From JANXMY01 sp964251675 (GTDB lineage: Bacteria > Armatimonadota > Armatimonadia > Armatimonadales > Capsulimonadaceae), in NCBI GenBank assembly GCA_964251675.1, contig CAXUKS010000005.1:62001-126000 (forward strand): a stretch of 64,000 bases of DNA, written 5' to 3'. A program made the position numbers and the translations under genes. Within the stretch, counting starts at the first letter, position 1. Each line of letters begins with the position of its first letter. The notes beneath the pieces were generated by a model. The model did no database searches. It was not told where the DNA came from and was given only the letters and a program-made list of their open reading frames with translations. Shown here piece by piece: positions 1 to 7,226 of the stretch.

Positions 1-122
1 TCACAACATCGGGTGCTGCTCAAAGGACACTTCTTTATCCCGAGTGGTCTTCTTTTGGCAACATCAGTTGGCAGCAGTGAACCTCGTTTTCCAGCTTAAC
101 GCCCAACAACGGAGAAATCAAA

Positions 123-956
123 ATGAAGATAACGATTTTCGGCCAAGCTTTTATCGCCCTGTGCCTGGCTGTCGCTGCATGGCCTGTCACTGCTGACCCG
201 AACCCTAACCGCCCGCCGCCGATGCACTCCAATACGCCTATGCCGCCTGCGCTCTTTACGCGTCTTCTACAGGCACAGGATGACGAAAGAGACGCCAAGC
301 TCGCCTTGCAGGCCAAGAACTATGCCTCCGCAGAGGCTGGCTTCAGAAATGTCATCGCCGACTTTCCCTCTGGTATGGCGTACTACGGTCTAGCCGAGAC
401 CCTTGCGGCTCAGGGCAAAACGGCTGAGGCCCTACAAGCCTACTGGCAGCTTTTCCACCCGGACGCGCACCAATCATGGGGCGGAAGCTATTTTCCACAA
501 GCAGAACTTGAGTATGCAGTTTTGCTTAATCGGACTGGCCACTGGGCGGAAGCGGTTGCGATGTATGAGAAAGCGTTGCCGGATGTGTCTGACCAAGGCA
601 TGAAGAGGATAAACGTTCACTTTGACCCGGCTACCCCTCAACCAGCAGAAATGGAGGCGGCGGCACATATCGGCATCGGCCTTGAAGCCATCTGGGCTGG
701 TGGTGATTTTGATGCCTCCAAGAGCGAACGTGCCTTTCAGGAATATGGTAAGGCACTAAAACTCATGCCGGAATGGACTGTGGCGAACTACTACTACGGC
801 TACGGCTGGCAGAGGTTAGACCCTAAAGATCAGGCTAAACTGGCGGCAAATCCAGGGCAGCGGGAGGCAGTGAAGGCAACCTTAGAAAAGGCAGCGAAAC
901 TGGGGACAGGAGACGTACAAAAGGCGGCGGTAACGGAGCTACAAAATCTTAGGTAG
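123..956 (+). CDS. secreted tetratricopeptide-repeat protein
   Basis: The 277-residue product starts with a signal peptide (residues 1-25, hydrophobic stretch ending near PVTADP), so it is probably exported. The rest is helical and TPR-like: Ala-rich repeats such as the YASAEAGFRNVIADFPSG and HWAEAVAMYEKALPD segments look like TPR units. A GGAGA ribosome site lies 8 nt before the ATG. A strong hairpin follows the stop. TPR proteins of this type usually scaffold envelope complexes, but no partner is visible here. Codon use is less GC-rich than in the neighbours. Fold confidence is good; the function is unknown. Confidence 0.75.
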   Translation: MKITIFGQAFIALCLAVAAWPVTADPNPNRPPPMHSNTPMPPALFTRLLQAQDDERDAKLALQAKNYASAEAGFRNVIADFPSGMAYYGLAETLAAQGKTAEALQAYWQLFHPDAHQSWGGSYFPQAELEYAVLLNRTGHWAEAVAMYEKALPDVSDQGMKRINVHFDPATPQPAEMEAAAHIGIGLEAIWAGGDFDASKSERAFQEYGKALKLMPEWTVANYYYGYGWQRLDPKDQAKLAANPGQREAVKATLEKAAKLGTGDVQKAAVTELQNLR

Positions 957-979
957 CACACACGTTTTTCAGAGTCCCT

Positions 980-1013
980 AAACGCCCGGCTTCTTGGGGA
1001 GGCCGGGCGTTTG
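980..1013 (+). terminator. rho-independent terminator of the TPR gene
   Basis: AAACGCCCGGC pairs with GCCGGGCGTTT around a short loop, followed by a T-rich stretch, 24 nt after the TPR stop codon. Confidence 0.75.
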
Positions 1014-1038
1014 TTTGCGTTTTGGAACGGTCTGCCTA

Positions 1039-1067
1039 TTGACTTCTCCCCGCCCCCCAAGTATACT
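1039..1067 (+). promoter_or_regulatory. sigma-70 promoter of the sulfur module
   Basis: TTGACT (1039-1044), a 17-nt spacer and TATACT (1062-1067) form a near-consensus promoter. The expected start near 1074 gives a 75-nt leader before the NIL-domain gene. The GTATACTAGGCATAC segment over the -10 box is partly palindromic and could hold an operator. Confidence 0.7.
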
Positions 1068-1148
1068 AGGCATACGGCAGGCGCCATTGTCCTGTAAAGC
1101 ACTAGGTAATATAGACAAACCCAAAGACACACCGACCGGGAGCAACCC

Positions 1149-1421
1149 ATGAGCAGCACGTCCCCCGACAGCCCGCAAAGCGTCCGGCTGAATCTGACCT
1201 TTCCCATTGACCGCGTGGACCAGCCTTTGCTGGCACAGGCGATCCAAAACTTCGGCGTGTCCGCCGACATCCGCCGGGCGCAGATCGAGCCGCACACCGG
1301 CGGCTATATCATGCTGGAGCTGACCGGAACCGAGAAGCAGATCGACGAAAGCATCGCGTTCTGGAAAGCCTTCGGCGTCGGCGTCGGCTTCATTGGCGCG
1401 GAAGAAGTGCAGGCGTATTAA
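1149..1421 (+). CDS. NIL domain protein
   Basis: A 90-residue ferredoxin-fold protein of the NIL type, the small ACT-like domain found at the C-terminus of methionine ABC ATPases and in sulfur-associated ferredoxins. The central VRLNLTFPIDRVDQPLLAQA and GGYIMLELTGTEKQID segments match the usual beta-alpha-beta pattern. A GGGAG site precedes the ATG. The rhodanese gene begins 27 nt downstream, so the two are probably co-transcribed from the promoter at 1039. The likely role is sensing or carrying a sulfur compound; this is inferred from family and neighbours only. Confidence 0.75.
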   Translation: MSSTSPDSPQSVRLNLTFPIDRVDQPLLAQAIQNFGVSADIRRAQIEPHTGGYIMLELTGTEKQIDESIAFWKAFGVGVGFIGAEEVQAY

Positions 1422-1447
1422 GTTATATTTCGAAGAGGAGACCAACG

Positions 1448-2350
1448 ATGGCAGAAGGCAGCAAGTACGCGCACCCCGAGGTGCTGGTAGAAACAGACTG
1501 GGTGGCCGAGAACTTAACTTCCGGCGACTTTAAACTCATTGAAATCGACGTGGACACCGATGCCTACGCGCAGGGACACATCCCCGGCGCACTTGGCTTC
1601 AACTGGCAAACGGAACTCGAAGACACTCTGCGGCGCGATGTCCCCGATCAGGCGCAGTGGGAGGCGCTTCTGAGCCGCTCCGGCATCACCCAGGACGACA
1701 CGCTGGTGCTGTACGGTGACAACAACAACTGGTTTGCGACCTTCGGCTACTGGCTGTTTTTGATCTACGGCCATGACCGCGCCAAACTGAAGCTGATCAA
1801 CGGGGGCCGCAAAAAGTGGCTGGCCGAAGGCCGCGAACTGGTCACCGAGGTTCCCGCACCTGCCGCGTCCACCTACACCGCCACGGCCCCGAACTGGGAG
1901 CTGCGGGCCTTCCGCGATGAGGTCCTGAAGAAGCTGGGCGATCCCAATTTGACGCTGATTGACGTGCGCTCGCCCGACGAGTTTTCGGGAAAGGTGATCG
2001 CGCCTCCCGGAATGACCGAGTCCGCCCAGCGCGGCGGCCATATCCCCGGCGCTCAGTCTGCCCCGTGGCTAAACGCGGTCAACGACGACGGCACGTTTAA
2101 ATCCGCCGACCAGCTTCGGGAATTCTATGCGGGCAAGGGCGTCACCGAAGGCAAAGACGTGATTGCCTACTGCCGCATCGGCGAGCGGTCGTCGCATACG
2201 TGGTTCGCGCTGTACAACCTTTTGGGCTACGAGAACGCCAAGAACTACGACGGGTCTTGGACCGAATGGGGCAGCATCATCGGCGCTCCGATTGAGCGCG
2301 AAGTGGCGACCGTTCCCGGTCAGGGCGGCGACTTAAAAGTCTGCCCGTAA
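1448..2350 (+). CDS. thiosulfate sulfurtransferase, two rhodanese domains
   Basis: A 300-residue two-domain rhodanese, the usual length for SseA/CysA-type sulfurtransferases that move sulfane sulfur from thiosulfate or 3-mercaptopyruvate to an acceptor. The N-terminal domain (about 10-135) is inactive. The C-terminal domain (about 155-285) carries the catalytic Cys242 in CRIGERSSHTW, a loop typical of thiosulfate:cyanide sulfurtransferases. There is no signal peptide, so it is cytosolic. The GAGGAG ribosome site is strong. It lies between a NIL-domain gene and an Rrf2 regulator, suggesting a sulfur-responsive unit. Confidence 0.92.
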   Translation: MAEGSKYAHPEVLVETDWVAENLTSGDFKLIEIDVDTDAYAQGHIPGALGFNWQTELEDTLRRDVPDQAQWEALLSRSGITQDDTLVLYGDNNNWFATFGYWLFLIYGHDRAKLKLINGGRKKWLAEGRELVTEVPAPAASTYTATAPNWELRAFRDEVLKKLGDPNLTLIDVRSPDEFSGKVIAPPGMTESAQRGGHIPGAQSAPWLNAVNDDGTFKSADQLREFYAGKGVTEGKDVIAYCRIGERSSHTWFALYNLLGYENAKNYDGSWTEWGSIIGAPIEREVATVPGQGGDLKVCP

Positions 2351-2367
2351 CTGTCTGGCGCACCCCG

Positions 2368-2391
2368 CAGGGGCAGGGCTTGCCCCTGCCC
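2368..2391. repeat. GGGGCAGGG palindrome, intergenic repeat core
   Basis: AGGGGCAGGGCTTGCCCCT is a hairpin just after the rhodanese stop. The same core recurs near 28832, 35060, 43765, 48957, 51666, 55371 and 59152. Here it stands alone and may act as a terminator. Confidence 0.6.
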
Positions 2392-2412
2392 TCTTTCTTA
2401 TCTTTACTCCCT

Positions 2413-2865
2413 ATGCGACTTACCACCAAAAGCCAGTACGGCCTGCGTGTCCTCGGCGACCTCATCCGCAACTGGCGCGACGGCAACGGCTACCTGCAAG
2501 TCGGGGCGCTGGCCGCCCGCTGCGACACGTCCCAGAAATACCTGGAGCAGGTGCTGCTGCCGCTGTCTCACGCAGGCATCCTGGAAAGCAAGCGCGGCCA
2601 GCACGGCGGCTACCGGCTGAACCGCGCCCCGCAGGACGTATCTCTGGCCGAGGCCCTGCGCCATTTAGAGGGCCTGCTGATGCCCATTCCCAAGTGGGCC
2701 GACGACCAGGCCGACGCCTCTGAGCTTGGCTCTGTCCTGCGCCGCGTCCGCCAAGCCATCCGCGACATTCTGGAAAATACGTCCATTGAAGTGCTGGCAG
2801 AAGCCCCCGAGGGGGACACCAAACGCACCGGCGAGGCCGTGGAAGCCTTGATGTATTATATTTGA
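2413..2865 (+). CDS. Rrf2 family transcriptional regulator
   Basis: A 150-residue winged-helix regulator starting MRLTTKSQYGLRVL, the canonical Rrf2 N-terminus. The DNA-recognition helix region reads CDTSQKYLEQVLLPLSHAGILESKRGQHGGYRL. The three clustered cysteines that hold an Fe-S cluster in IscR, NsrR or RirA are absent (one Cys only, in the helix region), so it resembles CymR, which senses cysteine status through partners. An ATG 33 nt upstream is possible, but the family start fits 2413. Position behind the rhodanese supports a role in sulfur control. Confidence 0.85.
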   Translation: MRLTTKSQYGLRVLGDLIRNWRDGNGYLQVGALAARCDTSQKYLEQVLLPLSHAGILESKRGQHGGYRLNRAPQDVSLAEALRHLEGLLMPIPKWADDQADASELGSVLRRVRQAIRDILENTSIEVLAEAPEGDTKRTGEAVEALMYYI

Positions 2866-2867
2866 GA

Positions 2868-2891
2868 AACCCGGCTCTTCAGAGCCAGGTT
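2868..2891. terminator. bidirectional hairpin between convergent genes
   Basis: AACCCGGCTCT pairs imperfectly with AGAGCCAGGTT between the Rrf2 gene and the convergent MATE gene. Confidence 0.5.
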
Positions 2892-2898
2892 CTTATTT

Positions 2899-4338
2899 CT
2901 ACACCACCGTCTGCTTCCAGCGGCCCCCCTTGAACAGGGCCAGTGCCCCGAGGCCGTTCAAAGCCGTGGAAAGCGTCATTGCCCACCAGGCCCCCACCGT
3001 GCCCAGGCTCAGCAGGAAAATCGCGGCCCAGGCCAGCGGCAGGCGGATACCCCACATCGTCACAATCCCCATCAGCGCGGGCGCTTTCGTGTCCCCGGCC
3101 CCGTTCAAAGCGCCTGTCAAAATCATGCCCAGCGCCAGAAACGGCTCGGACAGGGCGGCGATTTTGAGGTACGCCACGGCCAGCGGCACGACTTTCGGGT
3201 CATGCGTAAAGATATGCGTGAACGGCACGGCCAGCGTGAAAAATACCGCGCCCATGAAGATCATCACCACAAAGCCCTGCTGCAAGGCCGACCACGCCGC
3301 CCGCTCGGCCCGGTCCGGGTTGCCTGCACCCAGGTTCTGCCCGGTCAGTGTGCTGGCCGCCATCGAGAATGCAAAGCCCGGCATAAACGCCACGCTTTCC
3401 GAAGTCAGGCCAATCGTCAGCGCCGCCACCGCCGCCGTCGCCTGGGGGGAGCGGGCCAGCACCGCTGTGAAGAACATCATGGACAGCACACGCGACAGGT
3501 TCTGCCCGGCGGCAGGCAGGCCGATATTCAGAATGCGCCGCGCCCAGTCCCCGTGCAGCCGCGAAAGCCGCGTCATCAGCCCGGCCACCGGCGAGCGGCG
3601 TAAAAACAGCAGGTACAGCAGTGCCCCGATGACCTGTGAGGCGATCAAGGCCGCCGCCCCGCCGATCAGGCCCATCTCCGGAAAGCCCCAGTTTCCAAAA
3701 ATGAGAAGCCAGTCTCCGCCGAGGTGGATAATGTTGACCCCGATCATCACCCGAAGCGGCGTCACCGTGTCGCCCAGCCCCCGGAAGACGCTGCTGAGGA
3801 TCAGCATCAAAAACAGCGCAGGCAGCCCCAGGATGGTCAGGCTCAGATAGCGCACGCACAGGTCCGCCGCGTGCGCGTCCACCCCCATCCACCCAATCAC
3901 CAGACGCCGCAGCGGCCACATCAGGGCCATACACAGCACCGCCGCGATGAACCCGATCCACACCGACTGGTTCGCCGCCTGCGTCGCCTCATCCCGGTCC
4001 CCCGCCCCGGTGAACCGCGCCACCAGCGCGGACGTTCCCACCGAAATGGACATCCCGACCGAGAACATCAAAAACATAAACTGCCCGCCAACGCCTACCG
4101 CCGCCAGCGCATCCGACCCAAGATGCCCCACGAAGAAGCGGTCCAGAAACGAGTTGAGGGTCTGCAGCAGCATCGTCAGCACCGACGGCCACGCCAGCAT
4201 CCAGACCGCCCGGTGCAGCCCGCGCTTGGTTTCATCCGCGAACTCTTCCCGCGCCTTGACAGGCGACAGCGGCCCGATCTCTTCTTCAACCGTCTCCGCC
4301 CCATCGCGCATTCCCCCGACCACACTGTCTACTGCCAA
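2899..4338 (-). CDS. MATE family efflux transporter
   Basis: A 479-residue, twelve-helix membrane protein of the multidrug and toxic compound extrusion family (NorM/DinF-like), which exports cationic compounds using a Na+ or H+ gradient. Two homologous halves are visible: the first begins near LHRAVWMLAWPSVLTMLLQ and the second near WARRILNIGLPAAGQNLSR. A 40-residue cytosolic N-terminal extension precedes the first helix. The start is a TTG with AGGA five bases upstream; an ATG nine codons later is an alternative. The substrate cannot be told from sequence. Confidence 0.92.
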   Translation of the reverse strand: MAVDSVVGGMRDGAETVEEEIGPLSPVKAREEFADETKRGLHRAVWMLAWPSVLTMLLQTLNSFLDRFFVGHLGSDALAAVGVGGQFMFLMFSVGMSISVGTSALVARFTGAGDRDEATQAANQSVWIGFIAAVLCMALMWPLRRLVIGWMGVDAHAADLCVRYLSLTILGLPALFLMLILSSVFRGLGDTVTPLRVMIGVNIIHLGGDWLLIFGNWGFPEMGLIGGAAALIASQVIGALLYLLFLRRSPVAGLMTRLSRLHGDWARRILNIGLPAAGQNLSRVLSMMFFTAVLARSPQATAAVAALTIGLTSESVAFMPGFAFSMAASTLTGQNLGAGNPDRAERAAWSALQQGFVVMIFMGAVFFTLAVPFTHIFTHDPKVVPLAVAYLKIAALSEPFLALGMILTGALNGAGDTKAPALMGIVTMWGIRLPLAWAAIFLLSLGTVGAWWAMTLSTALNGLGALALFKGGRWKQTVV

Positions 4339-4512
4339 ACATTCCTGCCTTCCAAATCCCGCACCTTCGCGGTCCGCCTATCCACACACCAAAGTTGCAA
4401 CACCCGGACGCCGGAGAAAGTTCGGGCACACCCCCAAAACCCACAATAGGCGCGAACAGCCCCCTGCCCACGCCCCATGTTTTCGCCTCTGCCAACCAGG
4501 CATGGCCGCAGC

Positions 4513-4781
4513 TCAATTTTCTGCCATAGGTTCGCCGGAGGCAATGGTCACTTTCAGCCCTTCCCGCTCCTGCACTTCGTCCTCAATCTCCGCCAGCATC
4601 TCATAGTAGGGGAACAGCGGGAGGGGCGAACAGGAATGTTCCAATAGCCGTTGCGGAGGTGTATGCGGACCTCGTCCAGAGTCAGCGCAATATCGCCGAG
4701 ATGCCTGCCGACGACGTAAGGCCGCACCCGCAGGGCGACTTCCTCAACCGTGATTGCCTCAACATTAACAGTAATTGTCAT
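4513..4781 (-). pseudogene. frameshifted copy of the VALRVRPYVVGRHLGD small protein
   Basis: The N-terminal 57 codons match the gene at 6446-6748 closely (VALRVRPYVVGRHLGDIAL is shared exactly). After NGYWNIPVRPSR the frame breaks. The other frame resumes with FPYYEMLAEIEDEVQEREG and ends at a stop at 4513-4515, matching the intact copy to its end. Comparing the DNA shows a 13-nt deletion relative to the paralog at about 4610-4615. The start overlaps the upstream coiled-coil gene as ATGA, so it was translationally coupled. Function unknown. Sequencing error cannot be excluded, but a 13-nt loss is an unlikely one. Confidence 0.75.
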
Positions 4782-5104
4782 TCTTCCGGTGCATCTGCCC
4801 TCGGCGGCAGGCCGCTCTCAGAACGAAGCCGCTGGTTTTCAAGACGCAAGAGAAGGTTTTCGCGCTCCCTTGCAGCGTCTTTGTCTCGGCGCTCGTTCTC
4901 ATCGCGGAGGCGCTGAGTCTCAAAGTAGGCACGCTGCAACGCAAACGTCAAATCAACAATCTGCTGATTGAGACGCTGGACTTTCTGTTCCAGCTTTTCC
5001 AGTTCATCGCGTGTCTGCTTGATGTCGGCTTTATTCTTTTGTGTTTCTGTGCTGAGCGCAAAGATTTTTCCAATAGCCGCAGAAACTTCCTTCCATGGAA
5101 CCAT
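4778..5104 (-). CDS. small coiled-coil protein
   Basis: A 108-residue protein that is almost wholly predicted coiled coil (about 20-95), with heptads such as LEKLEQKVQRLNQQIVDL and a run of charged residues before RLENQRLRSESG. It has no membrane segment or catalytic motif. It sits between a 73-residue helical protein (3-nt gap) and the frameshifted RPYVVG protein (ATGA overlap), so the three form one translational unit. I do not recognise the family. A structural or antitoxin-like partner role is possible. Confidence 0.6.
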   Translation of the reverse strand: MVPWKEVSAAIGKIFALSTETQKNKADIKQTRDELEKLEQKVQRLNQQIVDLTFALQRAYFETQRLRDENERRDKDAARERENLLLRLENQRLRSESGLPPRADAPEE

Positions 5105-5107
5105 ACT

Positions 5108-5329
5108 TCAACTCCACTTCAAAGTTGCAAGAATTGCGTCCGTCTGCTCCGAGATCGCTTGAATCTGCGCGAGGTTTGCCTGAGAGCTTGCGGTGAGGCG
5201 ATCAATTTCTATTTGGTCACGGGCCATCAGCTCAAAGTTGCGATCCATCTCTGCGAGACCCTGCCGCAAGAAGTCACGAAACGCTGCGGCGTCCTCCGCA
5301 CTCGGTTCCAGAAAAAGACTGTTCTCCAT
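5108..5329 (-). CDS. small helical protein, unknown
   Basis: A 73-residue helical, acidic protein (MENSLFLEPSAEDAAAFRDF...). A GAGGAGG ribosome site and a TATAAT box (5350-5355 region, minus strand) lie upstream, so it is probably the first gene of a three-gene unit with the coiled-coil protein and the RPYVVG copy. Its C-terminal half (DRLTASSQANLAQIQAISEQ) could form a coiled coil with the next product. No known domain recognised. Confidence 0.55.
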   Translation of the reverse strand: MENSLFLEPSAEDAAAFRDFLRQGLAEMDRNFELMARDQIEIDRLTASSQANLAQIQAISEQTDAILATLKWS

Positions 5330-5436
5330 CCTGTTTGCCTCCTCTCGCCATTATACCACGCGCCGAAGTTCAACAAGAAAAAAGTCCCCGCCTTACAGCG
5401 AAGGGCTTTTCAGATCAGTAGGAGCAGCCTTTGGCG

Positions 5437-5685
5437 TCAAGCAAAGTGCCTCAGCCCCACAAACCGGCTCCGGTCCGGCGCAATCTTTTCCACGTCCAAA
5501 ACGCCCTGCGCCGACAGCCCCGCGTACACCTGCGCCGCCAGCCCTAAAATCTCTTCTGGCGTCGGGTTGGGCGTGACAACATGGCTCCGCAAACCGTCCA
5601 GTGACAACCGCTCCGGCGTCGTTCCCTGCTGACGGGCCTGCTCGGTAATCGCCGCTTCAATTTCAGGAGTGAGTGTGATGGTCAT
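5437..5685 (-). CDS. antitoxin-like small protein without a visible toxin
   Basis: An 82-residue protein starting MTITLTPEIEAAITEQARQQ, which resembles short RHH/VapB-like antitoxins common in Armatimonadota and cyanobacteria (TPE-E-AL-EQAR-QGTTPE pattern). The usual partner is a PIN-domain toxin directly downstream, and none is present: the next gene is 108 nt away and unrelated. It may be an orphan antitoxin left from a decayed module. The start was placed at the ATG before MTITL because upstream codons do not look coding. Confidence 0.6.
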   Translation of the reverse strand: MTITLTPEIEAAITEQARQQGTTPERLSLDGLRSHVVTPNPTPEEILGLAAQVYAGLSAQGVLDVEKIAPDRSRFVGLRHFA

Positions 5686-5723
5686 TATTTTGGCTTTCCG
5701 CCTCTCCAAAATAGATTTGCGCT

Positions 5724-6389
5724 TTAAGGTTGCACCAAACTGGCTAACAGGAGCTTGACAATCAAAGGACGCACTTTGGCGGTCAGAACTTGTTTGGGTA
5801 AGCGATACATCCAGCCTGCCGCCTGGTCTGGGTTGCGGTTGACACCGCCAATGAACTGTAACAATTGCCATGTATGTTCTTCAGACCATGCCCAAAGAAG
5901 CGCACCCCGAATGTCCCACTGATAATAGGCGTCGGCAGGCCATTTGAGTTCATGTTTTCCAACAAAGTGGCATCTTCGGCACTTTACTACACCCTGTTTG
6001 TACGTGTCATAAAGCTCATTTTCATCCGGCTGTTTCCAGTGGTATAGATAGGGATATTTTTCTACAACAGTCCAGCCATGCCATAAGTGCTGAGGACAGT
6101 CCTGCACATCAGGCGCAGGATGTTTCAGCCGAAAGTATCCTGTGGGGTGCATTTGTAACGTTACGGTGTCACCAAATTTGAGTGCCTTGATCGCCTCAGG
6201 AGAGGCATCATAGGGAAATCCTTCCCTGTAAATATGAGTTCTTTGAAACAGGAAAGGCTCTTCAAACACAGCACAGAATGCACAGACAGGACACCGGATA
6301 GAGATGTATTCAGGTGAGTCGGCAAGGTAGGTGGTGTAAATGTGTTTGTGCCGCGTGCCGGGTGGATAAGTTTCTTGATAGACGTTCAT
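5724..6389 (-). CDS. uncharacterised protein with two CxxC zinc-ribbon-like pairs
   Basis: A 221-residue protein of unknown family. Two Cys pairs stand about 100 residues apart (CPVCAFC near residue 34 and CRRCH near 137), a layout that could bind a zinc ion. Aromatic content is high (many Trp and Tyr). There is no signal peptide or membrane helix. GC content and codon use are clearly lower than in core genes nearby, consistent with an acquired gene. It lies between the RPYVVG gene and the antitoxin-like ORF on the same strand. Confidence 0.6.
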   Translation of the reverse strand: MNVYQETYPPGTRHKHIYTTYLADSPEYISIRCPVCAFCAVFEEPFLFQRTHIYREGFPYDASPEAIKALKFGDTVTLQMHPTGYFRLKHPAPDVQDCPQHLWHGWTVVEKYPYLYHWKQPDENELYDTYKQGVVKCRRCHFVGKHELKWPADAYYQWDIRGALLWAWSEEHTWQLLQFIGGVNRNPDQAAGWMYRLPKQVLTAKVRPLIVKLLLASLVQP

Positions 6390-6445
6390 CGCTTTTTTTG
6401 TTCCGGGCGGCGCAGTGCTTTCAAGCGATATTCAGAAGATATAAC

Positions 6446-6748
6446 TCAACCAACATCCGTCAGCGGCTCACCAGAAGCAATAGTGACTTTGAGGCCCTCT
6501 TTCTCCTGCACTTTGTCTTCTATGTCCGCCAGCATTTCATAATAGGGGAACAGAGGGTTCGGCCAGCGGGAGGGACTAATCGGAATGTTCCAATAGCCAT
6601 TACGGAGATGAATGCGAGTCTCATCCAGAGTCAGCGCAATATCGCCGAGGTGTCTGCCGACGACGTAAGGCCGCACGCGCAGGGCGACCTCCTTTGGGGA
6701 GAGCGTTTCAGAAGAACTGTTAGGAGGCGTAGTATTAACTGACATCAT
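6446..6748 (-). CDS. small conserved partner of the HEPN gene (RPYVVGRHLGD family)
   Basis: A 100-residue protein with the conserved block VALRVRPYVVGRHLGDIAL followed by DETRIHLRNGYWNIPISPS and a C-terminal helix. Its start overlaps the end of the HEPN gene by 14 nt, so the two are co-translated. A second, frameshifted copy lies at 4513-4781 in a different gene context. I do not recognise a named family. Pairing with a HEPN protein suggests an antitoxin or regulator, but the sequence does not resemble MNT nucleotidyltransferases, the classic HEPN partners. Confidence 0.7.
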   Translation of the reverse strand: MMSVNTTPPNSSSETLSPKEVALRVRPYVVGRHLGDIALTLDETRIHLRNGYWNIPISPSRWPNPLFPYYEMLADIEDKVQEKEGLKVTIASGEPLTDVG

Positions 6749-7139
6749 TTATCTCCAGAACCTGGAAGAGCGTGGTTACCGCAAGCAGTGCTGTTCGTAC
6801 TGTCGTCGCATCTATGGTTCTGCCGGGGCGGTAATCGGCGTCTTCGCGGAAGTTTCGCAGCAGGCGCAGGATGCGGGCCGCTGTACGTCGAGCAGACGGG
6901 CTGAAACTACCGTTGTTTTGCAACAAGTCCGGGAGCTGCTGATGCGACGGATTGTTCCACCCCGGCGGAAACTGAGACAGATCGTTGTGCGCGATGCTGA
7001 CCGAAGTTGCTGCCTGATAGGCCGCGTAATAAATGCGGCTGATACAGGAACGGGCATCGTCACCGTCGCGCAGGGATTTCGCTGTATCCAAAGTTGTCTG
7101 AGCGGATTGTCTCCACAGGGCTGCAGTTCTGTTTGGCAT
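6735..7139 (-). CDS. HEPN domain protein
   Basis: A 134-residue all-helical HEPN protein. The core SRIYYAAYQAATS (residues 34-46) matches the SRxYYAxxHA segment of HEPN proteins, and the later ADYRPG motif is also typical. In active HEPN RNases the Arg is followed by His at the end of this motif (R-x6-H); here the position is Gln (Arg35, Gln42), so RNase activity is doubtful. A TATAAT box lies at 7160-7165 on the minus strand. It overlaps the RPYVVG gene, suggesting a two-gene module. Confidence 0.75.
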   Translation of the reverse strand: MPNRTAALWRQSAQTTLDTAKSLRDGDDARSCISRIYYAAYQAATSVSIAHNDLSQFPPGWNNPSHQQLPDLLQNNGSFSPSARRTAARILRLLRNFREDADYRPGRTIDATTVRTALLAVTTLFQVLEINDVS

Positions 7140-7186
7140 TGTGTTAGCAAACTCTGTTTATTATACCATGGGGCGTAACGCAAAAG

Positions 7187-7217
7187 AAAAAGCCCCCGCC
7201 TGACGGCGGGGGCTTCT
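7187..7217 (-). terminator. rho-independent terminator of ppdK
   Basis: GCCCCCGCC and GGCGGGGGC form a GC-rich stem; on the minus strand it is followed by a T run. It lies 10 nt after the ppdK stop. Confidence 0.85.
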
Positions 7218-7226
7218 GAGTATGTA

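Noticed and set aside
3724..4449. Open frame opposite the MATE gene
   Set aside because: His/Arg/Pro-rich low-complexity product typical of a shadow of a GC-rich gene.
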